DNA from: Buddleja alternifolia
Taxonomy: Eukaryota; Streptophyta; Magnoliopsida; Lamiales; Scrophulariaceae
Direction of reading: 5' to 3'
Assembly: GCA_019426215.1 (NCBI GenBank)
Contig: CM033402.1
Location: forward strand, 3,658,001 to 3,722,000
DNA: 64,000 bases
The notes under the pieces are model-generated. The model was not told the DNA's origin. It searched no databases and saw only the letters and a list, made by a program, of their open reading frames with translations. This document shows positions 33,500 to 43,740 of the stretch, piece after piece (positions within the stretch are counted from its first letter, which is position 1; the number at the start of each line of letters is the position of its first letter). The translations under genes were made by a program, and so were the position numbers.

Positions 33500-36400
33500 A
33501 TGGCTAAGAACCCGCTTTCCACAATTCTCGACACAAACAAACTCACTGGACCCAACTATTCTGATTGGCTTAGAAACCTTAAGATAGTGCTCAACTCTGA
33601 GAATAGAGCCTATGTCTTGACTGATGCACCCCTCTCGACTCTACCCGAGGATGCTGAGGAGGAGGAAATCGAAACCCATAAGAGATGGTTAAACGATGAC
33701 CTCCAAGCAAGGTGCACGATGCTTGCATCAATGTCGAATGAGTTGCAGAAGCAACACGAAAATATGGCAAGTGCTGCTGATATTTTCAAACACTTACAAG
33801 AGTTGTATGGTGAAAAGTCTAGGAGGGAAAGGTACTTAGTGTCTAAAGAGCTTTTTAGAGCTCGTATGACTGAGGGGTCAAATGTCCAAGAACATGTGCT
33901 TAAGATGATTGGGCTCATTGAGAAGCTCGCAAGTCTTGACATTTTTCTAGACAATGAACTCTCAGTGGACTTAGTACTTCAATCCTTGCCTAGCACATTC
34001 GATCAATTTGTGGTCAACTTTAACATGAACAGTCTGGAGGCGACCTTGCCTGACTTGTTAAGCATGTTAAGGACTGCAGAAGCCACCATCAAGAAGGACA
34101 AGCCAGTCCTACTTGTGAGTTCTGCCCATTCTAAGGCTAAAAAGCCAAAGAAAGGGAAAGGGAAAAGTTCCCAAAAGAACAAGAAGCTAAAAGCTAAAGG
34201 TGGGGTCAAGAAGGTTAAAGCTGATAAGAATAAGGGTGACTGTTTCCACTGCGGTAAACCAGGGCATTGGAAGAGGAACTGCAAGGAGTACCTTGCGACC
34301 CTAGGTGAGACCAAGGGTATGTTTTATGTTGAAGTTAACTTATCTGTTAACGATACTTCTTGGGTATTAGATACCGGTTGTGCATCACACCTTTGCAATA
34401 ATTTGCAGGCGATGACAAGAAGTAGGATGCTAGGAAAGGATGAGATCGTTCTGAGACTTGGCAATGGAGCAAAAGTTGCTGCCACAGCGATAGGGACGGT
34501 CAACCTGGCATTAGGCGACGGCATTAGAATAGTTTTAAATAATTGTCTTTATGTTTCTAGTATAATAAAGAACATTATCTCCATTCCTGTTTTAGATGGA
34601 GAGGGTTTTGAGTTTTTAATAAAAGATGGAAAGTGTTCCATTATTAAAAATTGTTCTTTACTTTTTACTAGTACTTTGACGAATTGTTTATACACTGTTC
34701 AACCAATTAATTCCGTCTTTCACATTCAACATAGTAACAAAAGAAAACAAGATAACTTAAACAGTACACTAATGTGGCATGCTAGACTAGGACATATTTC
34801 CAAAGAAAGAATGCACAAATTGGCAAAGGAAGGTGTACTCGACCTTAAGGAAGAGGAAACCATGCCTGCTTGTGAATCTTGTCTTAAAGGAAAAATGACC
34901 AAGTCACCATTTGTAGGACAAGTAGAACGTGCCACCCATCTTTTGGATTTGATCCATTCGGATGTTTGTGGTCCTTTTAGTATAAGTACTAAAGGAAGGT
35001 GTACTTACTTCATTACTTTTACCGATGATTATTCACGGTACGGATATGTGTACCTTATGAAGCACAAATCTGAAGCTTTTGAAAAGTTCAAAGAGTTTAG
35101 GAATGAAGTAGAAAAACAACTAAGTCATAGTATTAAGACTCTTCGATCTGATCGGGGAGGAGAATACTTAAGTGACGAATTCCTTAGTTATCTTAAAGAG
35201 AATGGGATTCTCTCTCAGTGGACTCCGCCTGGAACACCACAATTGAATGGGGTGTCTGAGCGAAGGAATAGGACTTTATTGGATATGGTCCGTTCCATGA
35301 TGAGTTTCACTGAAGTTCCTCCATCTTTCTGGGGTTATGCCTTAGAAACTGCGGCATATCTATTAAATAGATTGCCTTCCAAATCAGTGCCCAAAACGCC
35401 TTATGAGTTATGGCGTGGTAAACCGGCCTCATACAAATATCTTCGAGTATGGGGATGTTCAGCCTATGTGAAAAGGCTAGTGGGAGATAAGTTAGAGTCT
35501 AAGTCTAGCTTATGTAAATTTGTGGGGTACCCTAAAGAAACTGCGGGGTACTACTTCTATGATCCATCGGAACAAAAGGTGTTTGTTTCAAGGAATGCCA
35601 TCTTCTTAGAGAAGGAGTTTCTATTAGATAGAAAGGGCGAGATCATAGAACTTGAAGAAGTTCAAGAACCACAAATTATCTCACAAACTTTGGAAACACA
35701 AACACAAGAAAACACTGAAATATCTAACACACAACCTCCGAGAAGATCCGAAAGGATCCGAGGGCCACCTGAGAGGTACGGTCTATTACTAGAAAGTAAT
35801 AAGGAGGAGCTTCAAGTGGATGAAGATCCAAGAAGCTACAACGAAGCAATATGTGATATTGATTCTGGGAAGTGGCAAAGTGCCATGGAATCTGAAATGG
35901 ACTCCATGTACTCCAACAAGGTATGGACCTTGGTAGATCCACCAGAGGGTATAGTACCCATTGGTTGTAAGTGGATCTATAAGCGAAAGCTTGGAGCAAA
36001 TGGAGAGGTAGTGACCTACAAAGCTAGGCTAGTGGCAAAAGGTTACACTCAAAGAGAGGGTATCGACTATGAAGAAACCTTTTCGCCAGTAGCAATGCTT
36101 AAATCCATTAGGATTTTGCTTGCAATATCTGCTCATTATGATTATGAAATATGGCAGATGGATGTGAAAACCGCCTTCCTCAATGGAAACATAGAGGAAG
36201 AGATTTACATGAAACAACCAGAAGGTTTCATATCTAGTGGGAGTGAGCAAAAGGTTTGCAAACTCCAAAAGTCCATTTATGGACTAAAGCAAGCATCCCG
36301 AAGTTGGAACATCTGTTTTGATGAAACTATAAGGATGTATGGTTTCATTAAAAACGAAGATGAACCATGTGTGTACAAGAAAGTCAGTGGGAGTGCAGTG

Positions 36401-37402
36401 ACATTCTTAGTACTTTATGTTGATGATATTCTACTCATTGGGAATGATGTAGGAATGATGCAATCGACTAAAGTATGGTTATTCACCAAATTCTCCATGA
36501 AAGACTTAGGAGATGCATCCTACATCTTAGGAATCAAAATCTATAGAGATAGATCAAGAAAGATGATAGGATTGTCTCAGTCAATGTACATAGACAAAAT
36601 GCTAAAAAGGTTTAGTATGGAGGAATCAAAGAAAGGATTCTTGCCTATGAGTCATGGGATCCGGTATTCTCGATCCATGTGTCCTTCGACATCCCAGGAA
36701 CGAGATAGGATGGCTCGCGTACCATATGCTTCTGCCATAGGAAGTATTATGTATGCAATGTTATGTACAAGGCCTGATGTGGCTCATGCATTAAGTGTAG
36801 TGAGTCGTTTTCAGTCCGACCCAGGTGAGTTGCACTGGGTAGCCGTGAAAACAATCCTTAAGTACTTGAGAAGGACTAAGGACTTGTTTTTGATATACGG
36901 CGGTGGAGAATTGAAACTAGAAGGGTTCACTGACTCTAGTTTCCAATCTGAGGTGGATGATTTGAAATCAATGTCGGGATTTGTATTCACCCTCAATGGT
37001 GGAGCAGTAAGTTGGAAGAGTTCCAAACAGAAAACTACTGCGGATTCCACAACCGAGGCTGAATACATAGCTGCATCTGATGCAGCAAAGGAAGCTGTTT
37101 GGATTAGGAACTTCATCCAAGGGTTGGGTGCAGTCCCTAGCATTGTCGATCCAGTACCTCTGTACTGTGACAATAATAGCGCCATTGCTCAAGCAAAGGA
37201 GCCGAGGTCTCATCAAAGATCCAAACACATAGAAAGGCGATACCATCTGATCCGAGAGATTGTTGGTAGAGGCGACGTACGCGTGGAAAGAGTCGACACA
37301 ACGGAGAACATAGCGGATCCACTAACTAAGCCCTTGTCTCGTAATGTATTAGAAGGACATCTTGAGAAGATGGGTCTAAAATACCAAGGAGATTGGCTCT
37401 AG
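33500..37402 (+). CDS. copia gag-pol polyprotein, 1300 aa, intact
   Basis: One uninterrupted frame from ATG 33500 to TAG 37400-37402, 14 bp before the 3' LTR. In order: gag (UBN2-like, about residues 1-240), CCHC zinc knuckle [14 protein letters not shown] (from residue 248), aspartic protease LDTGCASH (about 290), GAG-pre-integrase LWHARLGH (about 425), and the integrase core with the first Asp in [15 protein letters not shown], and the Glu region GVSERRNRT (about 586). Then reverse transcriptase with [10 protein letters not shown] and YVDDILL (about 973), and RNase H with TDSS (about 1144), EAEY (about 1185), CDNNSAI and a closing DPLTKPL. All key motifs are present. The domain order integrase before reverse transcriptase is diagnostic of Ty1/copia. 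Confidence 0.97.
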   Translation: MAKNPLSTILDTNKLTGPNYSDWLRNLKIVLNSENRAYVLTDAPLSTLPEDAEEEEIETHKRWLNDDLQARCTMLASMSNELQKQHENMASAADIFKHLQELYGEKSRRERYLVSKELFRARMTEGSNVQEHVLKMIGLIEKLASLDIFLDNELSVDLVLQSLPSTFDQFVVNFNMNSLEATLPDLLSMLRTAEATIKKDKPVLLVSSAHSKAKKPKKGKGKSSQKNKKLKAKGGVKKVKADKNKGDCFHCGKPGHWKRNCKEYLATLGETKGMFYVEVNLSVNDTSWVLDTGCASHLCNNLQAMTRSRMLGKDEIVLRLGNGAKVAATAIGTVNLALGDGIRIVLNNCLYVSSIIKNIISIPVLDGEGFEFLIKDGKCSIIKNCSLLFTSTLTNCLYTVQPINSVFHIQHSNKRKQDNLNSTLMWHARLGHISKERMHKLAKEGVLDLKEEETMPACESCLKGKMTKSPFVGQVERATHLLDLIHSDVCGPFSISTKGRCTYFITFTDDYSRYGYVYLMKHKSEAFEKFKEFRNEVEKQLSHSIKTLRSDRGGEYLSDEFLSYLKENGILSQWTPPGTPQLNGVSERRNRTLLDMVRSMMSFTEVPPSFWGYALETAAYLLNRLPSKSVPKTPYELWRGKPASYKYLRVWGCSAYVKRLVGDKLESKSSLCKFVGYPKETAGYYFYDPSEQKVFVSRNAIFLEKEFLLDRKGEIIELEEVQEPQIISQTLETQTQENTEISNTQPPRRSERIRGPPERYGLLLESNKEELQVDEDPRSYNEAICDIDSGKWQSAMESEMDSMYSNKVWTLVDPPEGIVPIGCKWIYKRKLGANGEVVTYKARLVAKGYTQREGIDYEETFSPVAMLKSIRILLAISAHYDYEIWQMDVKTAFLNGNIEEEIYMKQPEGFISSGSEQKVCKLQKSIYGLKQASRSWNICFDETIRMYGFIKNEDEPCVYKKVSGSAVTFLVLYVDDILLIGNDVGMMQSTKVWLFTKFSMKDLGDASYILGIKIYRDRSRKMIGLSQSMYIDKMLKRFSMEESKKGFLPMSHGIRYSRSMCPSTSQERDRMARVPYASAIGSIMYAMLCTRPDVAHALSVVSRFQSDPGELHWVAVKTILKYLRRTKDLFLIYGGGELKLEGFTDSSFQSEVDDLKSMSGFVFTLNGGAVSWKSSKQKTTADSTTEAEYIAASDAAKEAVWIRNFIQGLGAVPSIVDPVPLYCDNNSAIAQAKEPRSHQRSKHIERRYHLIREIVGRGDVRVERVDTTENIADPLTKPLSRNVLEGHLEKMGLKYQGDWL

Positions 37403-37416
37403 TGCAAGTGGGAGAT

Positions 37417-39582
37417 TGTTAGAATAGTGCCCTGTGAGCCAATCCTAGATAGGCTTTATTTATCTATTCTTGTAGTAAACAATTTCGTTTTACATTATAT
37501 TAATAAAAGGCATTTCTTCATCCTATGTTTATATCGTTATAACTGTATGATGAAGTCCCTAGAATTCACACATAGCTATGGGGCTTGATATCTCATTGGA
37601 TGGATATCATAAAACAAGTTTCTAAGGCTGTGATTTCTAAATACTGTCCAAGTCATAGAATTATCAAGATGGGACATTGATAATTCGGATAGACTTGCGC
37701 CTATGATGCACACTCTTAATTGGAGAATGTCTCGTTTTATGGACATTAGTGTAGTTGACACAAATGCACATACGCGGGTGCTTGTTGAGAACAAGTTCAC
37801 TGATTACCCTGACTGAAACTTCCTAAATTAGAATTATTTCTATATATGTCGAATTAGGAGTTTCTTAATCACGATAGTGCAAGATTAATTCTTTGACTTG
37901 AGTCATCACAGTAATCTTGTATATTGACTTACTGCACTTTGACTCCTGTGCCAGTTCTTTTACAAGGACACATATGGACTGGTGATTGGGTGTAGTGACT
38001 CGTATATGGAGGTTGGTGTTGACAACAAAGGATCCATCACTTGTCTAGATGAACAAGTGAATTTCCTATATAATTCTAAGTGATTTGACTGAGTCAGTCC
38101 TTGGCCAAGGCAAGTAAGTAATTAATTAAGAAATGAGTTTCTTGAATTAATTAATCACTAGTCAAACACACTCGAATTATTAAGATTGAATTTATAAGGA
38201 TCTCGACCAATAAGATTCCTCGATCCTTAATTCAATTGGGAAATTAGTTGATGGAAGAATCTCACTTGCATGGAATGCGCGATTGGAAAGGTTCACTTTG
38301 AATCGCCTACATCTAGGTCTTCAAGATAAGTAGCTAGAAACTTTTCTTTGATTTATGGGTATCTTATATTTAATGGAGATTAAATAATAAGATGGTTAAT
38401 TAAAAGTGTTTAATTAATCGAGACAATTTAATTGTCCAAACTAAATCATAAAGGTTATGAACCCATTACTAGTATGTTGGTGAACCTAAAGGGTCACACA
38501 CAATACTCGGACAAATCCATTTCTTAACTAGGGAAATTTAATTCAAAGTAGTTGAGCTAATATATTAATTAATTAGATTAATTAATTAAGACTTTTATTT
38601 ATTCAAGTATTGGATAAATAAATTAGTTAAGTTGATAAGATCAATTTAATTAAGCTTAAGTCAAGAAAGCATTTATTTAATTGGAAGTGACTTTTAATTA
38701 ATCTAGTATGGTGGATTAATTATTAAAAGACTATTTTATTAAGCCTTGGTCGAAAATTTGGTGGAGGAAAATAATTAAAGAGTTTAATTAATTTTCTTCT
38801 AGAAGGAAATAAGATTTCTTGGAGAGAAAGGAAACTAATTAAAATAGAAGAGTTCTATTTAGAAATTAATTAGTCTTCTATTCCTACATGGAAAAGGATT
38901 AATGTATAAGAGTTCTACATGGAAAAGAATTGCAAGAACCTAGTCCTATATATAGGACATGTAGAGAACGAAAATAATATGATGACTTTTGAAGCCAAAA
39001 TTTTTTGTTCCTCTTGCATAGAAAATCGTTTCTCTCTCTCCTTCATATAGTGTTCTTGAGTTCTTGATTATTCATCAAGATCTTGAATTCAAGAATTCAT
39101 CCAAAATACTTAGAGAAGTAATTTTTGCTTTCACCTTAATCCCATACACTATTCCTTAGAGTTAGAATAAACGTTTATAGATCAACCTAGCTAAAGATTA
39201 TAAACGAGTGGGTATCCGGGGTGTGGATCAACTTTAGAGGAGAAACACTTGGGTCTCTGAAGTGAATCAAGAATCCGATCAAAGACGTTTTTGGTGGAGG
39301 AATTCGAAATCTACATCAAAGGGAAAAACGAAGGAGTTGATTCAAGGAACGAGAAGCAAGCTAGGGAGCTTACGTTAAGGAAGAAGAAACTCTTCGATTT
39401 TTACGAAAAATCGAATAAGGTAAGATCTTCTTTATTAAAGCTTTAAATAACAAATCAAAGATGCGCAAGCCTATGATACGTGATAAGCCCGTAGGATTAA
39501 TAAACTCGCATGTTTAAATCCTAGAAACTAAAATTTTAATTTTCCGCTGTGCTTAGTCGGGCTACATGTATATTTCCCAACA
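37417..39582 (+). repeat. 3' LTR (2166 bp)
   Basis: Nearly identical to the 5' LTR. Differences noticed: TAAATTAGAATT against TAAATTGGAATT, CTTGTATATTG against CTTGTGTATTG, and one T fewer in GAGTTTAATTAATTTTC. Confidence 0.97.
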
Positions 39583-39765
39583 GATACTTGGTAGCTATCG
39601 GGAGTTCAACTCCCGGGAAATATCAGCCACAAACAGTGTTAAAACATTCGTGGGGTCCATAAAAAAATATATATTTTATTGAGTTAATACATTTTATGTA
39701 GTAGATAGGCTCCGGGAATTGGACTCCCAGAGCCACCAAGTATCATCCCAACTTGCTCCTCTATT
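39583..39765. mobile_element. right part of the MITE interrupted by the copia element
   Basis: The inner arms CGGGAGTTCAACTCCCGGG and GGGAATTGGACTCCCAGAG, with the outer GATACTTGGTAGCT / AGCCACCAAGTATC, make a foldback of about 170-200 bp once the copia element is removed. No coding sequence. Confidence 0.7.
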
Positions 39766-40501
39766 TATAGGAACAAAACAAGCCTCTCTGTTGCAAATGT
39801 TGTAGCCAAATGTAAAAATAGCGGTCTAGATTATATCACGTCATCATAATATAAATTGTGTTGACATGGCATAATATAAATGTGTTGGTACACACTTTAG
39901 AGTATGAAGTACCTTTCTTTGGAGTTTTCCTAGGGAGTATTAATTATTTAATGGGTAAATTACGCCCAACCCCATGTGATCGACCTTATTATCCCTCCAC
40001 CCCCTTGTGATAAAAAAAATTAACTAAAAATCCCCTTGTAATTTTTAAAATTTGTTTACTGCCTCTCTCTTATATTTTTACTTACAAAATTTTATATAAA
40101 GACTAAAATACCCTTGTCCTTTTAAAATATTTGCACAATCTTATTTTTCTTTTATTTTTATTTTTTATTTTTTATTTTTTTCCATTTTCATCATCTTCCC
40201 CAAAATTAAAACCCTAAATCCTAATACACAATTTTTCAATAATTTCAACCCTAACACATAACACCATAGCCACCATCTTCTCACCTCAACCATAATTGCC
40301 GTAGCTCGCCGCAACCACCACACCCCGTCCATTCCGCCACCGCCGCCACCCACCCTAATTCATCCTTTTTTAGTGGTCATTTATAGCAAAAGAAAATAGG
40401 CTTTTCCTTTTCTGCTCCACTCCGTCGCCCATGAACATCATCAATTGTTGACTAATCCACAAACTAGTTATCTGAATTTCCACAAACTAGTTATCTGAAT
40501 T

Positions 40502-42096
40502 GAGTTAAATTCAATTTACACCCCTGTGATAGTCCTAATTATTCAAAAAACCCCTTGTGATACAAAAATACACATAACACCCTCCTATGAAAAAAATAAA
40601 GGTATACACCGCCTCCCTCGACTAATTTTGCCTACAAATTTTAATGTGAAGACAAAAATACCCTTGTACTTTGAAAATATTTACATATAGTGTATCATTT
40701 TATTTTATAATTATTTTTAATTTAATTTTTTATTTTCTTTTTTCCCCTTCTTCTTCCCCAACCACCTTCTCCCCAAAAACCTCCACCTCCAACCTCATAT
40801 ACACCACCACCACCATCTGCAAATCACACCACCACCACCACCTTCACCTCAACTTGCAAACCACCAACACCACCATGCCACCTTCACCTCAGACATGCAA
40901 ATCGCTACCACCACCTTCACCTCCTATGCACCACCATCACCACCTGCAATATTGTGCCGCCACCAACAACCCACCATGCTGTATAACTCCGATGTAGCTT
41001 TTTTAAGGGGGGGGGGGGGGGAAGAGGTTCACAGATTTATTGCAAAGGGGGTCTATCCTAGATCCCCTTTGCAATACAGATTTATTTCAGAGGGAGAGAA
41101 ATCTCTCCCCCTTTTCAATAACGCCACCAACAACCCACCATGCTGTATAACTCCGATGTAGCTTTTTTAAAGAGGGAGGGGGAGGGGGGGGAAGAGGTTC
41201 ACAGATTTATTGCAAAGGGGGTCTATCCTAGATCCCCTTTGCAATACAGATTTATTTCAGAGGGAGAGAAATCTCTCCCCCTTTTCAATAACGCCACCAA
41301 CAACCCACCATGCTGTATAACTCCGATGTAGCTTTTTTAGGGAGGGGGGGGGGAAGAGGTTCACAGATTTATTGCAAAGGGGGTCTATCCTAGATCCCCT
41401 TTGCAATACAGATTTATTTCAGAGGGAGAGAAATCTCTCCCCCTTTTCAATAACGCCACCAACAACCCACCATGCTGTATAACTCCGATGTAGCTTTTTT
41501 AAAGAGGGGGGAGGGGGGAAGAGGTTCACAGATTTATTGCAAAGGGGGTCTATCCTAGATCCCCTTTGCAATACAGATTTATTTCAGAGGGAGAGGCATC
41601 TCTCCCCTTTGCAATAAATCTATAAAGAGATTTATTGCAAAGGGGGATCTCTCCCCCTATTCAAATAGGCGACGGAATGAGAGAAGAATGGTGGTTGTGC
41701 GCTGGCAGCATAGACGAAGGATAGGCTGATGAAAGTTGACGGAGGTATACTTACATATACATATATATTTACGCACTATATATTATATATGTTTTTAAAT
41801 TTTTTTAAATTAAAGTTGAAAACTATATGTAAAATTAAATAAATAAATAAATAGGTATTTAATATGAACCTTCACATTTTTACCTTATCAGATCAATGGT
41901 CTTAGATTAAGGGTATATTAGTCTTTTAAAGGTGAAAAAATTATAACAATTCGCAAATAGGGTGAGTGACGAGCGTAGGAGGTAGATTGTTTCTTTATTT
42001 TTTTCCTAGGGGGGTGTTTTGTGAATTTTTTTATCACAGGATATTTTTTGAATAATTAGGTTTATTATCACATGGGGATAAATGAGATTTTACTCT
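40502..42096. mobile_element. nested Mutator-like foldback element, 1595 bp
   Basis: Flanked by a perfect 9-bp target duplication ATCTGAATT (40493-40501 and 42097-42105), the size typical of Mutator elements. Inverted arms: left AATTTACACCCCTGTGATAG...CCTAATTATTCAAAAAA, right TTTTTTGAATAATTAGG...CACATGGGGATAAAT. The terminal match (GAGTTAAAT / ATTTTACTCT) is imperfect. No transposase is encoded; the centre is a tandem array. Confidence 0.85.
40958..41640. repeat. tandem array of ~165-bp hairpin-bearing units (about 4 copies)
   Basis: Units begin GCCACCAACAACCCACC at 40958, 41123, 41293 and 41455 (spacing 165, 170, 162). Each holds a variable G-rich run, a hairpin ATTGCAAAGGGG / CCCCTTTGCAAT around a 13-nt loop, and a second one GGGAGAGAAATCTCTCCC. 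Open frames across the array simply follow the repeat and are not taken as genes. Confidence 0.92.
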
Positions 42097-42606
42097 ATCT
42101 GAATTTGATACCACTTCTGTTTTGTTACTAAACGTTTTGTGAACAATTAATTTATATGTATCGGAAACCTATGAAACAAAGCTTCTGCAAATATCCTTAT
42201 GAAACAAATCAGGCTACACCACTCCACTTCGGCACTCCGCCACCGTCCAAGCTCGCCGCCACCACTGCTACACTCCACCATCGTTCGATTTCCACATTTT
42301 CAACCCCCACAAAATGCCGATTTGCAGAGCAGGCGGTGTGGGGATGCAATCACAGGTTTGGGGGGCTAAAATGGTTGGGCTTCGGTGGCGGTTTTGGGAC
42401 TGAAATGGTGGGTTTTGGATGGTGGTTTGAAGGCTGAAATTATGGAGATGGTGGTGGTTTTGGGGCTGAAATGCTGAAGATAGTGGTGGGTTTGTGCGAT
42501 GGTATGGTGATGAAGTGGCTGCGAAGTACGGATCGGTGTCACGGCGGCGACGGTTGCGGTGGCGGAGGAACGGTGGTGGTGGAGTGTTTTGTATTTGCAG
42601 AATTAT

Positions 42607-42643
<37 letters not shown>
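42607..42643. repeat. (CA)n(TA)n microsatellite
   Basis: A short CA run continuing into TA repeats. Confidence 0.9.
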
Positions 42644-42649
<6 letters not shown>

Positions 42650-42963
42650 TAATATATATTTTTAAACATCTTTGATAATTTCAAAATATTAAAAATAGTA
42701 AAAAAAATGTACATTTATATAAAAATTAAGTTATTTAATATGAACCGTTGATTTTAGTAGATCAGATCCGACGATTGTATGATTAGGGGCAAGTCAGTCT
42801 TTAATTGACATAAATCGGATAACTAATCTCATGACAGACGAGTGAAGCGCGTAGGGAGTTAAATTGCTTATTTAATTAATTCACAAGGGGTAACTTGACA
42901 ATTTTTTTTCCATAGGGAGTGGAGTGATAACGAGATCGACCACAGAGTGTAATTTACCCATTA

Positions 42964-43740
42964 TTTATTTATTAAGTATGATAAATAAGAGTGAAACTAA
43001 TTTATTAAAAAGAAATCATTGTTTTTATAGAAAAGAATGTATATAAATTCTTTATATCATCTGGTCTTAGTTAGACTAATTAAATTAGTTACCCTATATC
43101 GTCAAGTGTAAATAAAAACTCAAGAGTTTTAATATTTTACTGTTTCCCAATTATATTTAGGGGTGTAAGCGAGTTGGATCGAGTCGAATTGAACAAAATG
43201 TTGTTCAAGCTTATTTGAATTACTATCGAGTTTCAAAATTTAAGCTTTAGCTTGGTTTAATTGGTAATCGGCCCGAGTTCAATCTAGCCTTAATTAAACT
43301 GAGCACGAATAGACCTTCAAACTTGTCAATACACAAATTGATGTTTAAGCCTGGTTAGATAAATTAACGAACTGAGATCAAATGAATTTTTACCAAATGA
43401 TCTCGAATCGAGTAGAGAACAATTTGATTTGTTTTTTTTTAGTCCTATTTATTTCGAAAGAAGAAAAGATGGGTAAAGAGAGGTCAAAACTCAAAACATC
43501 ACCCCAATATCAACGAATAATCATCCATCAACACATCAACTGTAACAATCATCAATGAAGTGGCAAAATGAAACTGAAACACTGAGTGAAAATTCAAAGA
43601 TAATTCAATCAAACCCTGCATTATATATCTCCATCCCTCACAGTTCACAATCAAAAATAAATTGGTTGAATAATTAATTGATCATCAAATATAACTCATA
43701 ATTCAAAAATTAAATAATTCTTTACTTCATCAATTTTAGA
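42964..43740. other. intergenic / upstream of the oxidoreductase gene
   Basis: 43161-43437 is a plus-strand copy of the 'GTAAACGAGCC' repeat (GGGGTGTAAGCGAGTTGGATCG...). The 300 bp before the ATG at 43741 is AT-rich without a clear promoter motif. Confidence 0.55.

Larger units (their letters stand above)
29614..39582 (+). mobile_element. complete Ty1/copia LTR retrotransposon, 9969 bp
   Basis: 5' LTR 29614-31780, 3' LTR 37417-39582, both TGTTAG...CCCAACA, with a 5-bp target duplication GATAC at 29609-29613 and 39583-39587. The primer binding site TGGTATCAGAGC (31782-31793) fits initiator tRNA-Met. A purine-rich GTGGGAGA tract precedes the 3' LTR. The LTRs are nearly identical: by eye I found two substitutions and a one-base indel in about 2.17 kb. 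A ~1.7 kb leader separates the PBS from one intact gag-pol ORF. The element therefore looks recent and possibly competent. I do not assign a copia lineage. Confidence 0.97.
39951..42963. mobile_element. large foldback element (~3 kb) with another element nested inside
   Basis: The left end AATGGGTAAATTACGCCC...GTGATCGACCTTATTATC is inverted at the right end (GATAACGAGATCGACCAC...GTAATTTACCCATT). The ends also share CCCCTTGTGA/TCACAAGGGG. AT-rich flanks prevent a firm target duplication. The inside holds CAC/ACC-rich low-complexity DNA and the nested element at 40502-42096. No transposase is visible. Confidence 0.7.

Noticed and set aside
40671..41331. Open frames of 63-108 aa across the hairpin array
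   Set aside because: They repeat with the tandem unit (MLYNSDVAFL...) and follow low-complexity CAC/ACC sequence; best explained by the repeat.
40958..41640. CRISPR-like array
   Set aside because: Direct tandem units without unique spacers, in a plant nuclear transposon.
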